A stretch of 64,000 bases of DNA, taken from contig JALHQH010000003.1 in the NCBI GenBank assembly GCA_022842065.1, forward strand, positions 124,001 to 188,000, given 5' to 3'. Under the pieces are notes generated by a model. That model searched no databases, had not been told where the DNA came from, and saw nothing but the letters and a program-made list of their open reading frames with translations. This DNA is from Caldilineaceae bacterium (GTDB lineage Bacteria; Chloroflexota; Anaerolineae; Caldilineales; Caldilineaceae). Position numbers and translations under genes: made by a program. This document shows, piece after piece, positions 18,098 through 26,667 of the stretch (its first letter is position 1; each line of letters opens with the position of its first letter).

Positions 18098-18892
18098 ATG
18101 AACAAAAATCCAACCCGGACAAACAATTTATCAAACGACGAAAATATCAGCGCAGTGGGTGCATTGCTTGCACAGCACACGCGCGTTGCCTGCTTGACCG
18201 GTGCTGGCGTTAGTGCCGAATCGGGCGTGGCGACCTTTCGCGATGCGCAAAGTGGCCTCTGGTCCAAATTTGATCCGGCACAGCTTGCTTCCCAAGCCGG
18301 CTTTGCCGCGGATGGCAGCTTAGTCTGGCGCTGGTATATGGATCGGCTTAATGCAGTTGAGCGGGCGCAGCCCAACGCAGGTCATCTGGCCCTGGCGCAA
18401 TTGGCCGGGCTGGTTGACAATTTTACCGTCATTACCCAAAATGTCGATGACCTGCACGAGCGCGCCGGCCAGCCCAAGGTGTTGCATCTCCACGGTCGCC
18501 TGAATCGTTTTCGCTGCAATCTGTGTAACGATGAGCATGAGCTAACGCAAGCGGAACGCAACCACCGCGAACCACCGCGCTGTCAACTGTGTGGTGACCG
18601 TGTGCGTCCCGCTGTTGTCTGGTTTGGCGAAGCCCTGCCAGGACGGATCTGGGACGCCGCATGGCTAGCTGCGGAGCGTTGTCAACTGATGTTGGTGGTT
18701 GGTACCAGTGCTGCGGTCTATCCAGCCGCGCAGCTCCCCCTGGTGGCACAACAAAAAGGGGCCATTGTGGTCGATATCAACCCCGAATGCACACCAATCT
18801 CGGCCGCTGCCGACTTCTTTTTGCAAGGCAGCAGTGGCGAGATCCTGCCGCAGCTGCTTGCGGCGATGCAAAACGTGAAACGTGAAACGTGA
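18098..18892 (+). CDS. cobB: NAD-dependent protein deacylase (Sir2 family)
   Basis: A 264-residue sirtuin that removes acyl groups from lysines using NAD. It shows GAGVSAESGVATFR (NAD binding), QNVDDLHERAG, the catalytic His in HLHGRL, a zinc ribbon with C-x2-C pairs (CNLC and CQLC), then WFGEALP and VVGTSAAVYPA. The WYMDRL segment has the Tyr-x2-Arg pair of class III sirtuins, which favour succinyl or malonyl lysines. The ATG at 18098 is the natural start. The last residues (VKRET) are encoded by the start of a heptamer repeat array that continues past the stop. Confidence 0.9.
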   Translation: MNKNPTRTNNLSNDENISAVGALLAQHTRVACLTGAGVSAESGVATFRDAQSGLWSKFDPAQLASQAGFAADGSLVWRWYMDRLNAVERAQPNAGHLALAQLAGLVDNFTVITQNVDDLHERAGQPKVLHLHGRLNRFRCNLCNDEHELTQAERNHREPPRCQLCGDRVRPAVVWFGEALPGRIWDAAWLAAERCQLMLVVGTSAAVYPAAQLPLVAQQKGAIVVDINPECTPISAAADFFLQGSSGEILPQLLAAMQNVKRET

Positions 18893-18926
18893 TGCGTGCC
18901 ATTACGTTTTACGCCTCACGTTTCAC
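18872..18926. repeat. Heptamer-type inverted repeat, locus 1 (convergent gap)
   Basis: Short tandem units CGTGAAA and CGTGATG on the left are answered by CGTTTTA and CGTTTCA on the right, forming an imperfect hairpin. The sirtuin stop lies inside the left arm, and the DUF4012 stop begins two bases after the right arm. It belongs to the same family as the arrays near 22.0, 27.7 and 44.0 kb. Confidence 0.75.
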
Positions 18927-18927
18927 A

Positions 18928-20379
18928 TCAAGGCTGCCAGAACAGGCTGCTGTCGTTTAGTTGTAGGTTGGATTGGCGACCGTTAATGTTCAGGGTGAGG
19001 GGCAAGGCCGGGGCACCGGCTTGGCGTTGAACCATTAGTTGGTAAGTGGTAGGCGTAAGTGTCGCTGGTAAGCGGTATTGGAAACGCACTTGGGTCTGCT
19101 CGCCTGGTGAGAGGATGAAGTAACCGGCAAAAACTTGGGTATTAGCTTCGCCCCGGCGCGTTTGCACAGAATCAGCTTGGAGACCCGTGGTCGCAAGGAG
19201 TTCGCTGCCTTTGGGCGCATAGAGCCGAACATAGTTGAAGAAACAGCGGTCGACCAGATCCTCATAGGTGCTGCCATAACGTGGCGTTAGCTCGCAGCCG
19301 GGATCAGCAACGGTGCTGGTGTGCGTATAATCGATTGCGACTTCCGCCACGCCGGGGCTACCAGCGGTCGGCCAGGTTACGGTGTAGTGCAGGTGTTGCT
19401 CAATGGCCGCATTCGCTTTGTTATAGCCCATGTTGGTGTTGACCACGGAGAGATAATCGGCCGCAGGTTGCACACGCAGCGCCCCATCCCACCCCAGTAG
19501 CGCCAATTGGGCGGCCGCCTGTTGATCTTCGAGCCAGATCTGAATCGAGCGTTCGCGTAGCCCCTGCTCGATTGCACTCCCTACCCGCACATAGTCAACC
19601 GTGTTGCTACGCAGCTTTTGCATGATAGCCGCTGCCAGCACCGGAATAAACCGTTTGCGCTCTACCCACCAAGAATTCAGGCCGACCTCATCAATGGCGC
19701 GCCCGCTTTCGGGTTGCGTCCAGAGGGCTTTGATCTGGGTTAGCACATTTTCGCCCGTCAGTGCTTCAGCAACATTCGGCATGGTTAAGGGTTCAAGCGC
19801 ATCGATCACCAATTCAACCGCATGCAGATCGATCGTAATAATGCCGTCAACCGCTACGCCCGTCTCTTGTAGATAGATCGATTGCAACAGGCGCGCCGTA
19901 ATTGGCAGATCGGGCGACCAATTGGCATCGCGAAAGAGCAGGTAGGGAATCCCCATATATTGGGCCAGCGGTTCGGGGGGGGGTGGATAATGCAGATCGG
20001 GACGAAAAAGGGCATAGCTATCCACAAAGTTTAGCTCGCCCAATCGACTTTTATCCAGTGTAATCACCGCCAGGGCAGAGATAAAGCCACCGGTGGCGCG
20101 CAGTTCATCACTATTCTGGATCACCAGCAAATATTGCTGTGGGCCATGGACACCAAGCAAAGTCGGCAAGCTCGGAAAGAGCCGTAATCCCAGGTAAAGT
20201 GACGGCAGCAGTGGTTGGATCTCACCCAACTGTAGCGTCAGATCAGGGGGTAGCGGATTGACAGGTGGGGAGGTAACTTGTGCATGTACAGCGCTGGCGG
20301 GCCGGCTGAGCAACGCGGTCACACAGCACAGGTGCAACAACAGCAGCATGAGTAATTTACAGTTGACGTGACGAGGCAT
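18928..20379 (-). CDS. DUF4012 domain-containing secreted protein
   Basis: A 483-residue protein with an N-terminal signal or anchor (KLLMLLLLHLCCVTALLS, then ASAVHAQ as a likely cleavage site). The DUF4012 core follows: LLGVHGPQQYLLVIQNSDEL, RATGGFISALAVITLDK and RDANWSPDLPITARLLQSIY. DUF4012 proteins are extracellular proteins distantly like LytR-CpsA-Psr enzymes and are often next to exopolysaccharide genes; activity is unproved. The ATG at 20379 is chosen because the extended frame overlaps the upstream membrane gene and the signal peptide starts here. It is 14 bases behind the DUF2723 gene, so an operon is likely. Confidence 0.85.
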   Translation of the reverse strand: MPRHVNCKLLMLLLLHLCCVTALLSRPASAVHAQVTSPPVNPLPPDLTLQLGEIQPLLPSLYLGLRLFPSLPTLLGVHGPQQYLLVIQNSDELRATGGFISALAVITLDKSRLGELNFVDSYALFRPDLHYPPPPEPLAQYMGIPYLLFRDANWSPDLPITARLLQSIYLQETGVAVDGIITIDLHAVELVIDALEPLTMPNVAEALTGENVLTQIKALWTQPESGRAIDEVGLNSWWVERKRFIPVLAAAIMQKLRSNTVDYVRVGSAIEQGLRERSIQIWLEDQQAAAQLALLGWDGALRVQPAADYLSVVNTNMGYNKANAAIEQHLHYTVTWPTAGSPGVAEVAIDYTHTSTVADPGCELTPRYGSTYEDLVDRCFFNYVRLYAPKGSELLATTGLQADSVQTRRGEANTQVFAGYFILSPGEQTQVRFQYRLPATLTPTTYQLMVQRQAGAPALPLTLNINGRQSNLQLNDSSLFWQP

Positions 20380-20393
20380 AGGGTCAATGGATT

Positions 20394-21995
20394 CTACGGT
20401 GTGGCGCCGATATAACGCCAGATGGGGCCGACGGGAGTCATCTCTTCCGCCGGCCAAAAGCTGAACTGCTCACTAAAATAAATCGGATGCTGCCCAACAT
20501 TGGCAGCCAAAATCTCTTCAACGCTCTGCCACTGCCCCACCACATCAGGGTAAAGTTCGCGCACCAGGCGACGGTACCAGTCAAATTGGTAGAGCGCATA
20601 GTTGATCAGCACCGTGTCCGGATGCTGCGCCAGCAATTCGCCGCCCCCCCACGCCCCATACCAGAGGGCAAAGGTTTCAGCATCAGCACTGCTGATAATA
20701 ATACTGCCTGGTTCGATCACCGCTATCGTCTCCGCCAAAAAAGTCTGCGCGCGCAGATCATGGCGCGCCGAGATGGTTGACCAGCGCCAGGCGGTCAGCC
20801 CCATTAGCCCAACCAATACTAAGGCTGGGAAGAGTCGCCCGCCCCAGCCATTACGCAGCACTGGCGTTGATCGGGGCGTTCGCGCGGCCCAACGTGTTGA
20901 CAGCGCCGGCCAGGCTGCGGTCAACCAACTTTGGACAGCTTCCAACCCCACGCCAAGCCAAAGCATCGTTAACCAGATCACGGGGAGTAGATAGATGTCA
21001 CTGTCACGCGTGTAATAGTTAATCGCGTAGATACTCACTGGTGCCAACCAGAGTAAGCTCCAGTTACGCAGGTGGGGCCACAGGCGATCCCACTGGGAAA
21101 GCCCCAGCAACATAAAGGCCAATCCTACCGGCGTTAGTTGACGGGTCAAGGTGCTGGCCCAGGCTGCAATGCGTGTCAACAAGGTTGCGGTGGGTGCACT
21201 GAAGAGATAGCTCCGATAGGCTGCGCCACTGACGAGCCACCAGAAGCCGTCCCAATTATCGGGGTAACCCCAATTCACTGGGGCGGGACTTTCGGCTGTA
21301 GCCACCACCAAGAAGGTGCGCAGGTGAAAAAGCAACGCCAGCACCACGCCCAGCGCCATCCACCCCCCCACGCGCAAAGGCCGTTGCCAGCCCACCGTGC
21401 GCCAGTTCGGGGCCTGGGCAAAGATCAGATAGTAGAAGACAGCCGGCAGCAGCAGGAGAAAGGTCAAATGATGGGCCAGACCGAGGGCAATAATCGGCAC
21501 AAGCCAGCGCGGGGTCGCTGTCTTGACCACGGTTGCCCAGCCCAGCAGCGCCACAAAAAGCATATGCAGAGCATAGACTTCGGTAATCAGCGCCTGGCTC
21601 CACGGCATGGGGGCCAGCCCCCATGCCAACCCGACCAGGAAAGCCCACCACCAGCGCAGGGCGCTTTGTTCCAGCAGATGGGCCATCACCCGCACAGTAA
21701 CGCCGACACTCAACGCAGCACAACTCATGCTGAGGAGTGTGCCACGCCAGGCCAGATCAGCCGCCGGCCAAAGTAGCCCGCTGCCCCATAACCAGGCGCG
21801 CAACAAGAGCATGTAAAGGGGATAACCGGGGGGATGGGGGACACCATTGGTGACGGCAGCGGCGAGCAGTTCGCCGCCATCCGCGCCAAAATGGGCCCAG
21901 GTCAGCCCCGGCGCGGCACTCCACCAATAGAAAATAAAGGTAAGCCCTGTGGCGCTGCCAATCGCAAGCCACAGGGCTTTCTGTTGTTGTGTCAT
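20394..21995 (-). CDS. DUF2723 multi-pass membrane protein, putative glycosyltransferase
   Basis: A 533-residue protein with about eleven membrane helices. The N-terminal family signature is clear: WAHFGADGGELLAAAVTNGV, then PHPPGYPLYMLLLRAWLWG, where the acidic residues in the first loop match the catalytic region of GT-C lipid-linked sugar transferases such as TMEM260 relatives. The C-terminal soluble part (IIISSADAETFALWYG, LINYALYQFDWYRR) resembles the periplasmic domain of this family. It probably transfers sugar from a lipid carrier outside the membrane. ATG at 21995 is the first plausible start. It is followed by the DUF4012 gene. Confidence 0.85.
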   Translation of the reverse strand: MTQQQKALWLAIGSATGLTFIFYWWSAAPGLTWAHFGADGGELLAAAVTNGVPHPPGYPLYMLLLRAWLWGSGLLWPAADLAWRGTLLSMSCAALSVGVTVRVMAHLLEQSALRWWWAFLVGLAWGLAPMPWSQALITEVYALHMLFVALLGWATVVKTATPRWLVPIIALGLAHHLTFLLLLPAVFYYLIFAQAPNWRTVGWQRPLRVGGWMALGVVLALLFHLRTFLVVATAESPAPVNWGYPDNWDGFWWLVSGAAYRSYLFSAPTATLLTRIAAWASTLTRQLTPVGLAFMLLGLSQWDRLWPHLRNWSLLWLAPVSIYAINYYTRDSDIYLLPVIWLTMLWLGVGLEAVQSWLTAAWPALSTRWAARTPRSTPVLRNGWGGRLFPALVLVGLMGLTAWRWSTISARHDLRAQTFLAETIAVIEPGSIIISSADAETFALWYGAWGGGELLAQHPDTVLINYALYQFDWYRRLVRELYPDVVGQWQSVEEILAANVGQHPIYFSEQFSFWPAEEMTPVGPIWRYIGATP

Positions 21996-22009
21996 AGAAG
22001 AGACAAATG

Positions 22010-22126
22010 TGATGTGTGAAACGTAAAACGTGATTCGTGAAACGTGATTCGTGAAACGTGATTCGTGAAACGTGATTCGTGAAACGTGATTCGTGAAACG
22101 TGATTCATGAAACGTGATTCGTAACT
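22010..22126. repeat. Heptamer-type tandem array, locus 2
   Basis: Six consecutive 14-bp units cgtgattcgtgaaa occupy 22029-22112 (one unit has a single change), with partial units on each side. Each unit is two related heptamers, CGTGATT and CGTGAAA. The array lies between the DUF2723 start and element C. A degenerate inverted counterpart (ttacgcagcacgttt) follows at about 22230-22245. Confidence 0.85.
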
Positions 22127-22136
22127 GTAAATTTAT

Positions 22137-22223
22137 TAGGACTTATGCGGTTACCGGAGGCTGAGCATGTCGTTCACGAAGTGGCTGCAAAGCAGCAAGC
22201 CAGAGGTCACGGCATAAGTCCTA
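22137..22223. mobile_element. Small palindromic element C, copy 1 (87 bp)
   Basis: The ends taggacttatgc (22137-22148) and gcataagtccta (22212-22223) are perfect 12-bp inverted repeats. Internal marks GGCTGAGC and AAGCCAGAG are shared, in the same order, with an 83-bp element at 54593-54675. It appears to sit inside the loop of the heptamer inverted array. Confidence 0.7.
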
Positions 22224-22251
22224 TTACATTTTACGCAGCACGTTTGCAGAT

Positions 22252-23262
22252 TTAGCGAAATTCGGGCAGTGTGGTGGGGGGCATCCCGATACTAATCCCG
22301 GACGTAACTGCCGCTAGATCCTGGGCGGTGACGACAGCCAAATTATCTATAACGGTCCCATCGGGCAGATCGGCCGCAATGCGGATGCGAACCTGCACTT
22401 CGGCCCGTGCGCCGGCGGCCAATTCCGGCCATTGGATGGCAAAGATCGCTGGGCCAGTTTCCAGATTTTCGGTCGTTACTTCGCCATCACCGGCGGCCTC
22501 GACTGCCACAAAACTAAATTGCGGGGGCAATTCGTTGCGCAATTCCACCATCGTGACGGCCGCTTCGCTGTTATTCACCAGTAGATAGACGATCACCACC
22601 TCTTGGCCTTGCCAGGTGTAGAGCGGATCTTGGCGGATCTGAAGTTGCAAGCCTGCCGCTGGCATGGGAGCAGGCAGCGCCGCAGGATCAACCGTTGGCA
22701 CGGCGGTCGGCGCTGGTGGGGTGGCCAGATCGGTCAACACAGGCAGTAACACGGTGGCCTGATTCAGATCGAAATTGGGGGTGAGGTATTGAGAAGCCAC
22801 CCAACCGGCCGTGGTAGTGCCGTTCAGGCAGCAGACGCGCCACCAGTCGCTAATTTCGGTGCGCCCGAGCACACGCACGATTTCCCCGTTGGTAATGACG
22901 CCAATCGCTGGGTAACCCGTGCCAGGCCCTTCACGCAGGTTAAGGCGTGCCACATTGACAGTCGCCGTTACCCCTTCCAACGGCGGTGCCGTGGTAGCGG
23001 TGGGCACAACAGCAGGATTGTCACTCGTCGGCGTTGCCGGTGGTGCGCCTTCCGTAGGTAATGCCGTTGGGACCGCAGTGGGCTGCTCATCGTCGTCATC
23101 GTCAGGGACGGGTGTTGCCGTTGGCACTTCTGCAACGGGTTCGGTGGGGGTAGGGGGGGGCACTGTTTGGTTCATTAACGATGGTAAGGGGGCCGCCCAA
23201 GCCGTTACCTTGGGTAATAAAAGTAACAGAGCCAACGTAAAGGCAACAACAACAGCTTTCAT
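22252..23262 (-). CDS. Secreted protein with SH3 domain and DUF11-like domain
   Basis: A 336-residue exported protein. A signal peptide (KAVVVAFTLALLLLLPKVTA, ending AWA) is followed by a Pro/Thr-rich acidic linker to about residue 95. Next is a bacterial SH3 domain (NVARLNLREGPGTGYPAIGV, ending GWVASQYL), a second proline linker, and a C-terminal beta-sandwich typical of DUF11 repeats (WQGQEVVIVYLLVNNSEAAV, RNELPPQFSFV). SH3 domains of this kind bind cell-wall peptides or surface polymers. The start at 23262 has GGAGAAG seven bases upstream; the longer frame begins inside that site. It lies downstream of the fused glycosyltransferase gene. Confidence 0.83.
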   Translation of the reverse strand: MKAVVVAFTLALLLLLPKVTAWAAPLPSLMNQTVPPPTPTEPVAEVPTATPVPDDDDDEQPTAVPTALPTEGAPPATPTSDNPAVVPTATTAPPLEGVTATVNVARLNLREGPGTGYPAIGVITNGEIVRVLGRTEISDWWRVCCLNGTTTAGWVASQYLTPNFDLNQATVLLPVLTDLATPPAPTAVPTVDPAALPAPMPAAGLQLQIRQDPLYTWQGQEVVIVYLLVNNSEAAVTMVELRNELPPQFSFVAVEAAGDGEVTTENLETGPAIFAIQWPELAAGARAEVQVRIRIAADLPDGTVIDNLAVVTAQDLAAVTSGISIGMPPTTLPEFR

Positions 23263-23344
23263 ATCACATCTTCTCCCCATATATAAGTGTTACGCAGACA
23301 TTGACAATGACAACGAAAACGTTTACGTAACACTTGCATCAGCT

Positions 23345-25018
23345 TCAATACGCCCCATCGCCCCGGAAAAGGACAGGAAAGGTGCGCAGCATAATTTGAA
23401 AATCGCGGCGCAAGCTATAGTGGTCGATATACTCAATTTCGAGACAGAGCCGTTCTGCGAGTGAGAGTGCGCCACGGCCACTCACCTGCATCGGGCCTGT
23501 CATCCCCGGTTTTACAGCGAGCCGCCGCCGGTGATGATCCTGATAAAGGGCCACAATTTGGGCATCTTCAGGGCGTGGCCCAACCAAACTCATTTGGCCC
23601 ATGAGCACATGATAGAACTGTGGCGTTTCATCCAGGCTGGTCCGGCGCAACCAGCGACCAACCCGTGTAATGCGTGGATCATCACGCAATTTATAGACTG
23701 GCTCCGGCAACGCATTCAGGTCAATCAGATCTCCCAACCGCGCCTCGGCATCTTGGACCATACTGCGTAACTTGACCATGCGAAAGGGCCGGCCATGTTC
23801 ACCAACGCGGGTGTTTGCATAGAAAATCGGGCCAGGTGAATCCAACTTAATCGCAATGGCCGCAATCACAATCAAAGGGCAGGAGATCAATAACCCAACC
23901 AACGCCCCCACAATATCAACCGTCCGTTTGACTGCCTGCTTCCACCCTGGAATGGCCGGTTGGCGCAGATCAGGCTGGGCTTGCTCCTGGTAGTCCGCAA
24001 ACCGAATTGTGCCCATGACAAAACCGCTGCCCAATGCCAAGCCACGTGTGACTAACATTATGAGCCCATAGCCGGCCAGCGGCCAGGAAAGGCGGGCCAG
24101 TTTACGCAGAAAGGGCAATGCCGAGAACACAAAAGTGGCAAAGACAGCGCCAATCAGTAACCAAAGCCACTGAAATGGTGCCCAGATCAAAGCAGCAAGG
24201 GCAAAGGGCAACAAGCCCAACATGACCCCCAGCAACAGGATCTGCACTTTCAGTACCTGTGGGGTGTGGCTATCCTGTACCAGCCGTTCTGGATGCCAGC
24301 GTGCCAGCAGGGCCTTCCAGTAGCCAATGTAGTATTTGCGCCGTGCATAGTCGTGCAGATCAGCATCATGCAGATGATAAACACGGGCCTCTGGCACAAA
24401 GATCAGGCGATAGCCCTTCTGCGCCAGCCGGAAACTAAATTCTTGATCCTCCACCGAAGCGGTGGTAAAGGTGGTGTCAAAACCACCATTGGCAAGAAAA
24501 ATATCACGGCGATAGCCGGCCGAATAGGTGTCGATAAAATCAATCTGCGGCTGATCGCGCATGCGGTCATAGCGATCCTCATACTCGGCCTGCACAAAAC
24601 GTGGGGCCAAGGCCTGCTGCTTGGTCAGATAAGCACCCTTCGCACCGATCACGCTTTCGTCGTCAAAGGCCGCACACATCACGGCGATCCAGTCGGGCCG
24701 CGGTGAACAATCCGCATCAGTAAAGAGGAGCAGCGCGCTATCAGCCGCAGCGGCACCATGATTACGGGCCGCCGCGGGACCCTGATTTTTTTGTTCAACC
24801 AGCCGGCAGCGCACCTGCGGATGTGCTTGCGCCCAGGCGGTGATTACGGCAGAGGTATGGTCAATCGAACCATCATTGACAACAATGACTTCATAACAAT
24901 CAGTCGCAATCGTCTGCTCGGCCAGTGCATTTAAGCAACGTTCAATGGTCGTCGCGCCGTTGTAGACAGGCACAATCACCGAAGCAAGGGGTTGGGGGGT
25001 ATCACCCAAGCGATTCAT
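23345..25018 (-). CDS. Fused GT2 glycosyltransferase and polyprenyl glycosylphosphotransferase
   Basis: A 557-residue bifunctional protein. Residues 1 to about 240 form a GT2 (GT-A fold) domain: ASVIVPVYNGATTIERCLNA, VVNDGSIDHTS, the DxD-like LLFTDADCSPRPDW, and GGFDTTF with VEDQEFSFRLAQKG. Two to three membrane helices span about 255-340. Residues about 355-557 are a bacterial sugar transferase: KRTVDIVGALVGLLIS, LDSPGPIFYANTRVGEHGRP, KLRSM, then DETPQFYHVLMGQMSLVGPR and KPGMTGPMQVSGRG. It could load the first sugar-phosphate onto undecaprenyl phosphate and add the next sugar. The neighbouring surface genes fit exopolysaccharide or protein glycan synthesis. Confidence 0.9.
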   Translation of the reverse strand: MNRLGDTPQPLASVIVPVYNGATTIERCLNALAEQTIATDCYEVIVVNDGSIDHTSAVITAWAQAHPQVRCRLVEQKNQGPAAARNHGAAAADSALLLFTDADCSPRPDWIAVMCAAFDDESVIGAKGAYLTKQQALAPRFVQAEYEDRYDRMRDQPQIDFIDTYSAGYRRDIFLANGGFDTTFTTASVEDQEFSFRLAQKGYRLIFVPEARVYHLHDADLHDYARRKYYIGYWKALLARWHPERLVQDSHTPQVLKVQILLLGVMLGLLPFALAALIWAPFQWLWLLIGAVFATFVFSALPFLRKLARLSWPLAGYGLIMLVTRGLALGSGFVMGTIRFADYQEQAQPDLRQPAIPGWKQAVKRTVDIVGALVGLLISCPLIVIAAIAIKLDSPGPIFYANTRVGEHGRPFRMVKLRSMVQDAEARLGDLIDLNALPEPVYKLRDDPRITRVGRWLRRTSLDETPQFYHVLMGQMSLVGPRPEDAQIVALYQDHHRRRLAVKPGMTGPMQVSGRGALSLAERLCLEIEYIDHYSLRRDFQIMLRTFPVLFRGDGAY

Positions 25019-25121
25019 AAAGATTCTATCCTCTATCCTTAGCGCTGGCAGCGATGGAAGGTTCTATACGTATAAACGGGACACGGCTGTTTTCATCGCT
25101 GCACAGCCGTTGTATCGCGAT

Positions 25122-25784
25122 TCAAGAGGCGCGCCCCACATATTCCGCAACGGCAAAGATGCGGTGGGTGGTGGTAAAGTCTGGCCAGCCGGTCATCAGG
25201 GTTAAAATCGCGAGCTCGCTAGGCTGTACGTACGAACGCATGAGGGTATTGTCGGCTTCGGTTGCACCTAACAGCGGGAGCGGCTCAGAGACTTCTACGA
25301 CCCGGTAGCGAAAGACATTGCCGGCGCTATCAACCAATTCAATCTCCTGATCCACGGCAATATCGCCCAGGGCTAGGGGGGCCAAAACCGCGGCACCGGC
25401 CGTTTGGTAGCCAGAGAGAATGGTATTGCCCGCGCCACCGGCCCCAGCACTATTCGCATGCCAGCCGACACTATCGGTCGGAATCACCCACTCCGTCGTG
25501 CGCTGCCCATTGGCCGCGGTCACAACCCAGCCCATCGTCTCAATGGGCAAGTCCAGATTGATTTCTGCAATGCGCAGCGCAACCGGCGGCAACGCTTCGG
25601 TCAACGGCACAGAGGCGGTCAAGTCAGTACTACTAGCGTCTATGGCAGCCGTGGCGTTTGTCTCGGGGAGCCGTTCAATCGGTTGGATCATTTGACAGCC
25701 GATAAGCAGCAGGGCCAACAGGATGGCAGCAAGGGGCAGACTGAATAGACGTTTGGGGAAAGCAACTTTTTCGATCAGACTCAT
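25122..25784 (-). CDS. Sortase-fold lipoprotein lacking catalytic His and Cys (pseudo-sortase)
   Basis: A 220-residue protein with a lipobox (LLIGC, Cys30) and a C-terminal domain that follows the class D/E/F sortase pattern: IPTDSVGWHANSAG, GAGNTILSGYQTAGAAVLAP, DQEIELVDSAGNVFRYRVVE and LAILTLMTGWP, then THRIFAVAEYVG. In active sortases the SG is followed by the catalytic His and the TL-x-T by the catalytic Cys. Here those positions are Tyr126 and Gly199, read directly from the DNA; the Arg (R208) is kept. The protein therefore probably cannot perform transpeptidation and may bind sorting-type peptides or play a structural role. ATG has GAGG eight bases upstream. Confidence 0.8.
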   Translation of the reverse strand: MSLIEKVAFPKRLFSLPLAAILLALLLIGCQMIQPIERLPETNATAAIDASSTDLTASVPLTEALPPVALRIAEINLDLPIETMGWVVTAANGQRTTEWVIPTDSVGWHANSAGAGGAGNTILSGYQTAGAAVLAPLALGDIAVDQEIELVDSAGNVFRYRVVEVSEPLPLLGATEADNTLMRSYVQPSELAILTLMTGWPDFTTTHRIFAVAEYVGRAS

Positions 25785-26001
25785 GCAAATTACCTCATTA
25801 AAGTAGGCGCTCTTGGAAGCTCAACACACAGCGTAGGTTACAACAGCAGGTGTTACGCTTCAGCACAATGAAGTGAATCGACACTCTGTTTACGAACACC
25901 GTAGACACTCCGTAACAAAAGGACTGACTGGCAACAGAGCGGAGGGCAACAGAGGCAAGGCCATTGTACGCAATTCACGCCGATTGTGCAAAGCCTAGGC
26001 G

Positions 26002-26553
26002 CTATACGGCGCTAGCTTCACAACGGGCACAGATGAGGGCATGACGTGGCAATTGGCCTACCACCTCGATCGGCGTTTCAAAATCTTGGCGTACGGCAAC
26101 CGGCGTATTACCACAGAAATCGCACCGCCCACGCAGGCCAAAGCGGGGGGCAGCCTGCCGTTTTTCTTCGATACGCTCTTGTATACGTTTCTCATCGGCA
26201 AAAAGTTGTGCCAAGCGTCGCACTTGATCGTCAGTTTCGTTGGCCAATGTGCGCGCTAAGATCGGCAAAAAAGCTGGGTCATTGGGGCGTCCCCCGTCTT
26301 CCAACGTGTGCCAAGCGGCCCGGCGCACCGCCACATCGGGATCTTCCATCATCCGATAAAGTGCTTGCCAGACGGCGTCAAGTCGTCGCCGCACATGACA
26401 AGGACAAAGCTGCTGGGCAGCATAACAGCGTTCCGCTGCATCTTCGCTAGTCGCCGCAACCAATAGCGCCTCAATTTCCGGCTGCCGCGTGCGCTGCTCC
26501 CCTGGCCGGAAAGCCGCCTTTTGATGTTTGTTCAACCCTTTTTGTCGGCCCAT
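26002..26553 (-). CDS. HEAT-repeat protein with C-terminal zinc-binding motif
   Basis: A 183-residue protein. Residues about 25-110 look like HEAT or armadillo helices (EDAAERCYAAQQLCPCHVRR, then DPDVAVRRAAWHTLEDGG). The basic N-terminus (MGRQKGLNKHQKAAFRPGEQ) could bind nucleic acid. The C-terminus has CDFCG and, about 30 residues later, CARCE, a four-cysteine zinc ribbon. GGAG seven bases before ATG supports the start. I do not recognise a named family; a protein- or RNA-binding adaptor is a guess. It sits downstream of the transketolase genes across an AACT microsatellite. Confidence 0.7.
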   Translation of the reverse strand: MGRQKGLNKHQKAAFRPGEQRTRQPEIEALLVAATSEDAAERCYAAQQLCPCHVRRRLDAVWQALYRMMEDPDVAVRRAAWHTLEDGGRPNDPAFLPILARTLANETDDQVRRLAQLFADEKRIQERIEEKRQAAPRFGLRGRCDFCGNTPVAVRQDFETPIEVVGQLPRHALICARCEASAV

Positions 26554-26572
26554 AAAGAAGCTCCTTATAAAG

Positions 26573-26659
<87 letters not shown>

Positions 26660-26667
26660 AACTCCCC

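Noticed and set aside
20380..20457. Upstream extension of the DUF4012 protein
   Set aside because: It overlaps the preceding membrane-protein gene in another frame and lacks signal-peptide character. The ATG at 20379 starts a proper signal sequence.
22029..22126. Possible CRISPR array (regular short repeats)
   Set aside because: Units are 14 bp and directly adjacent, with no spacers, no leader and no cas genes. The same holds for arrays at 26608 and 43996.
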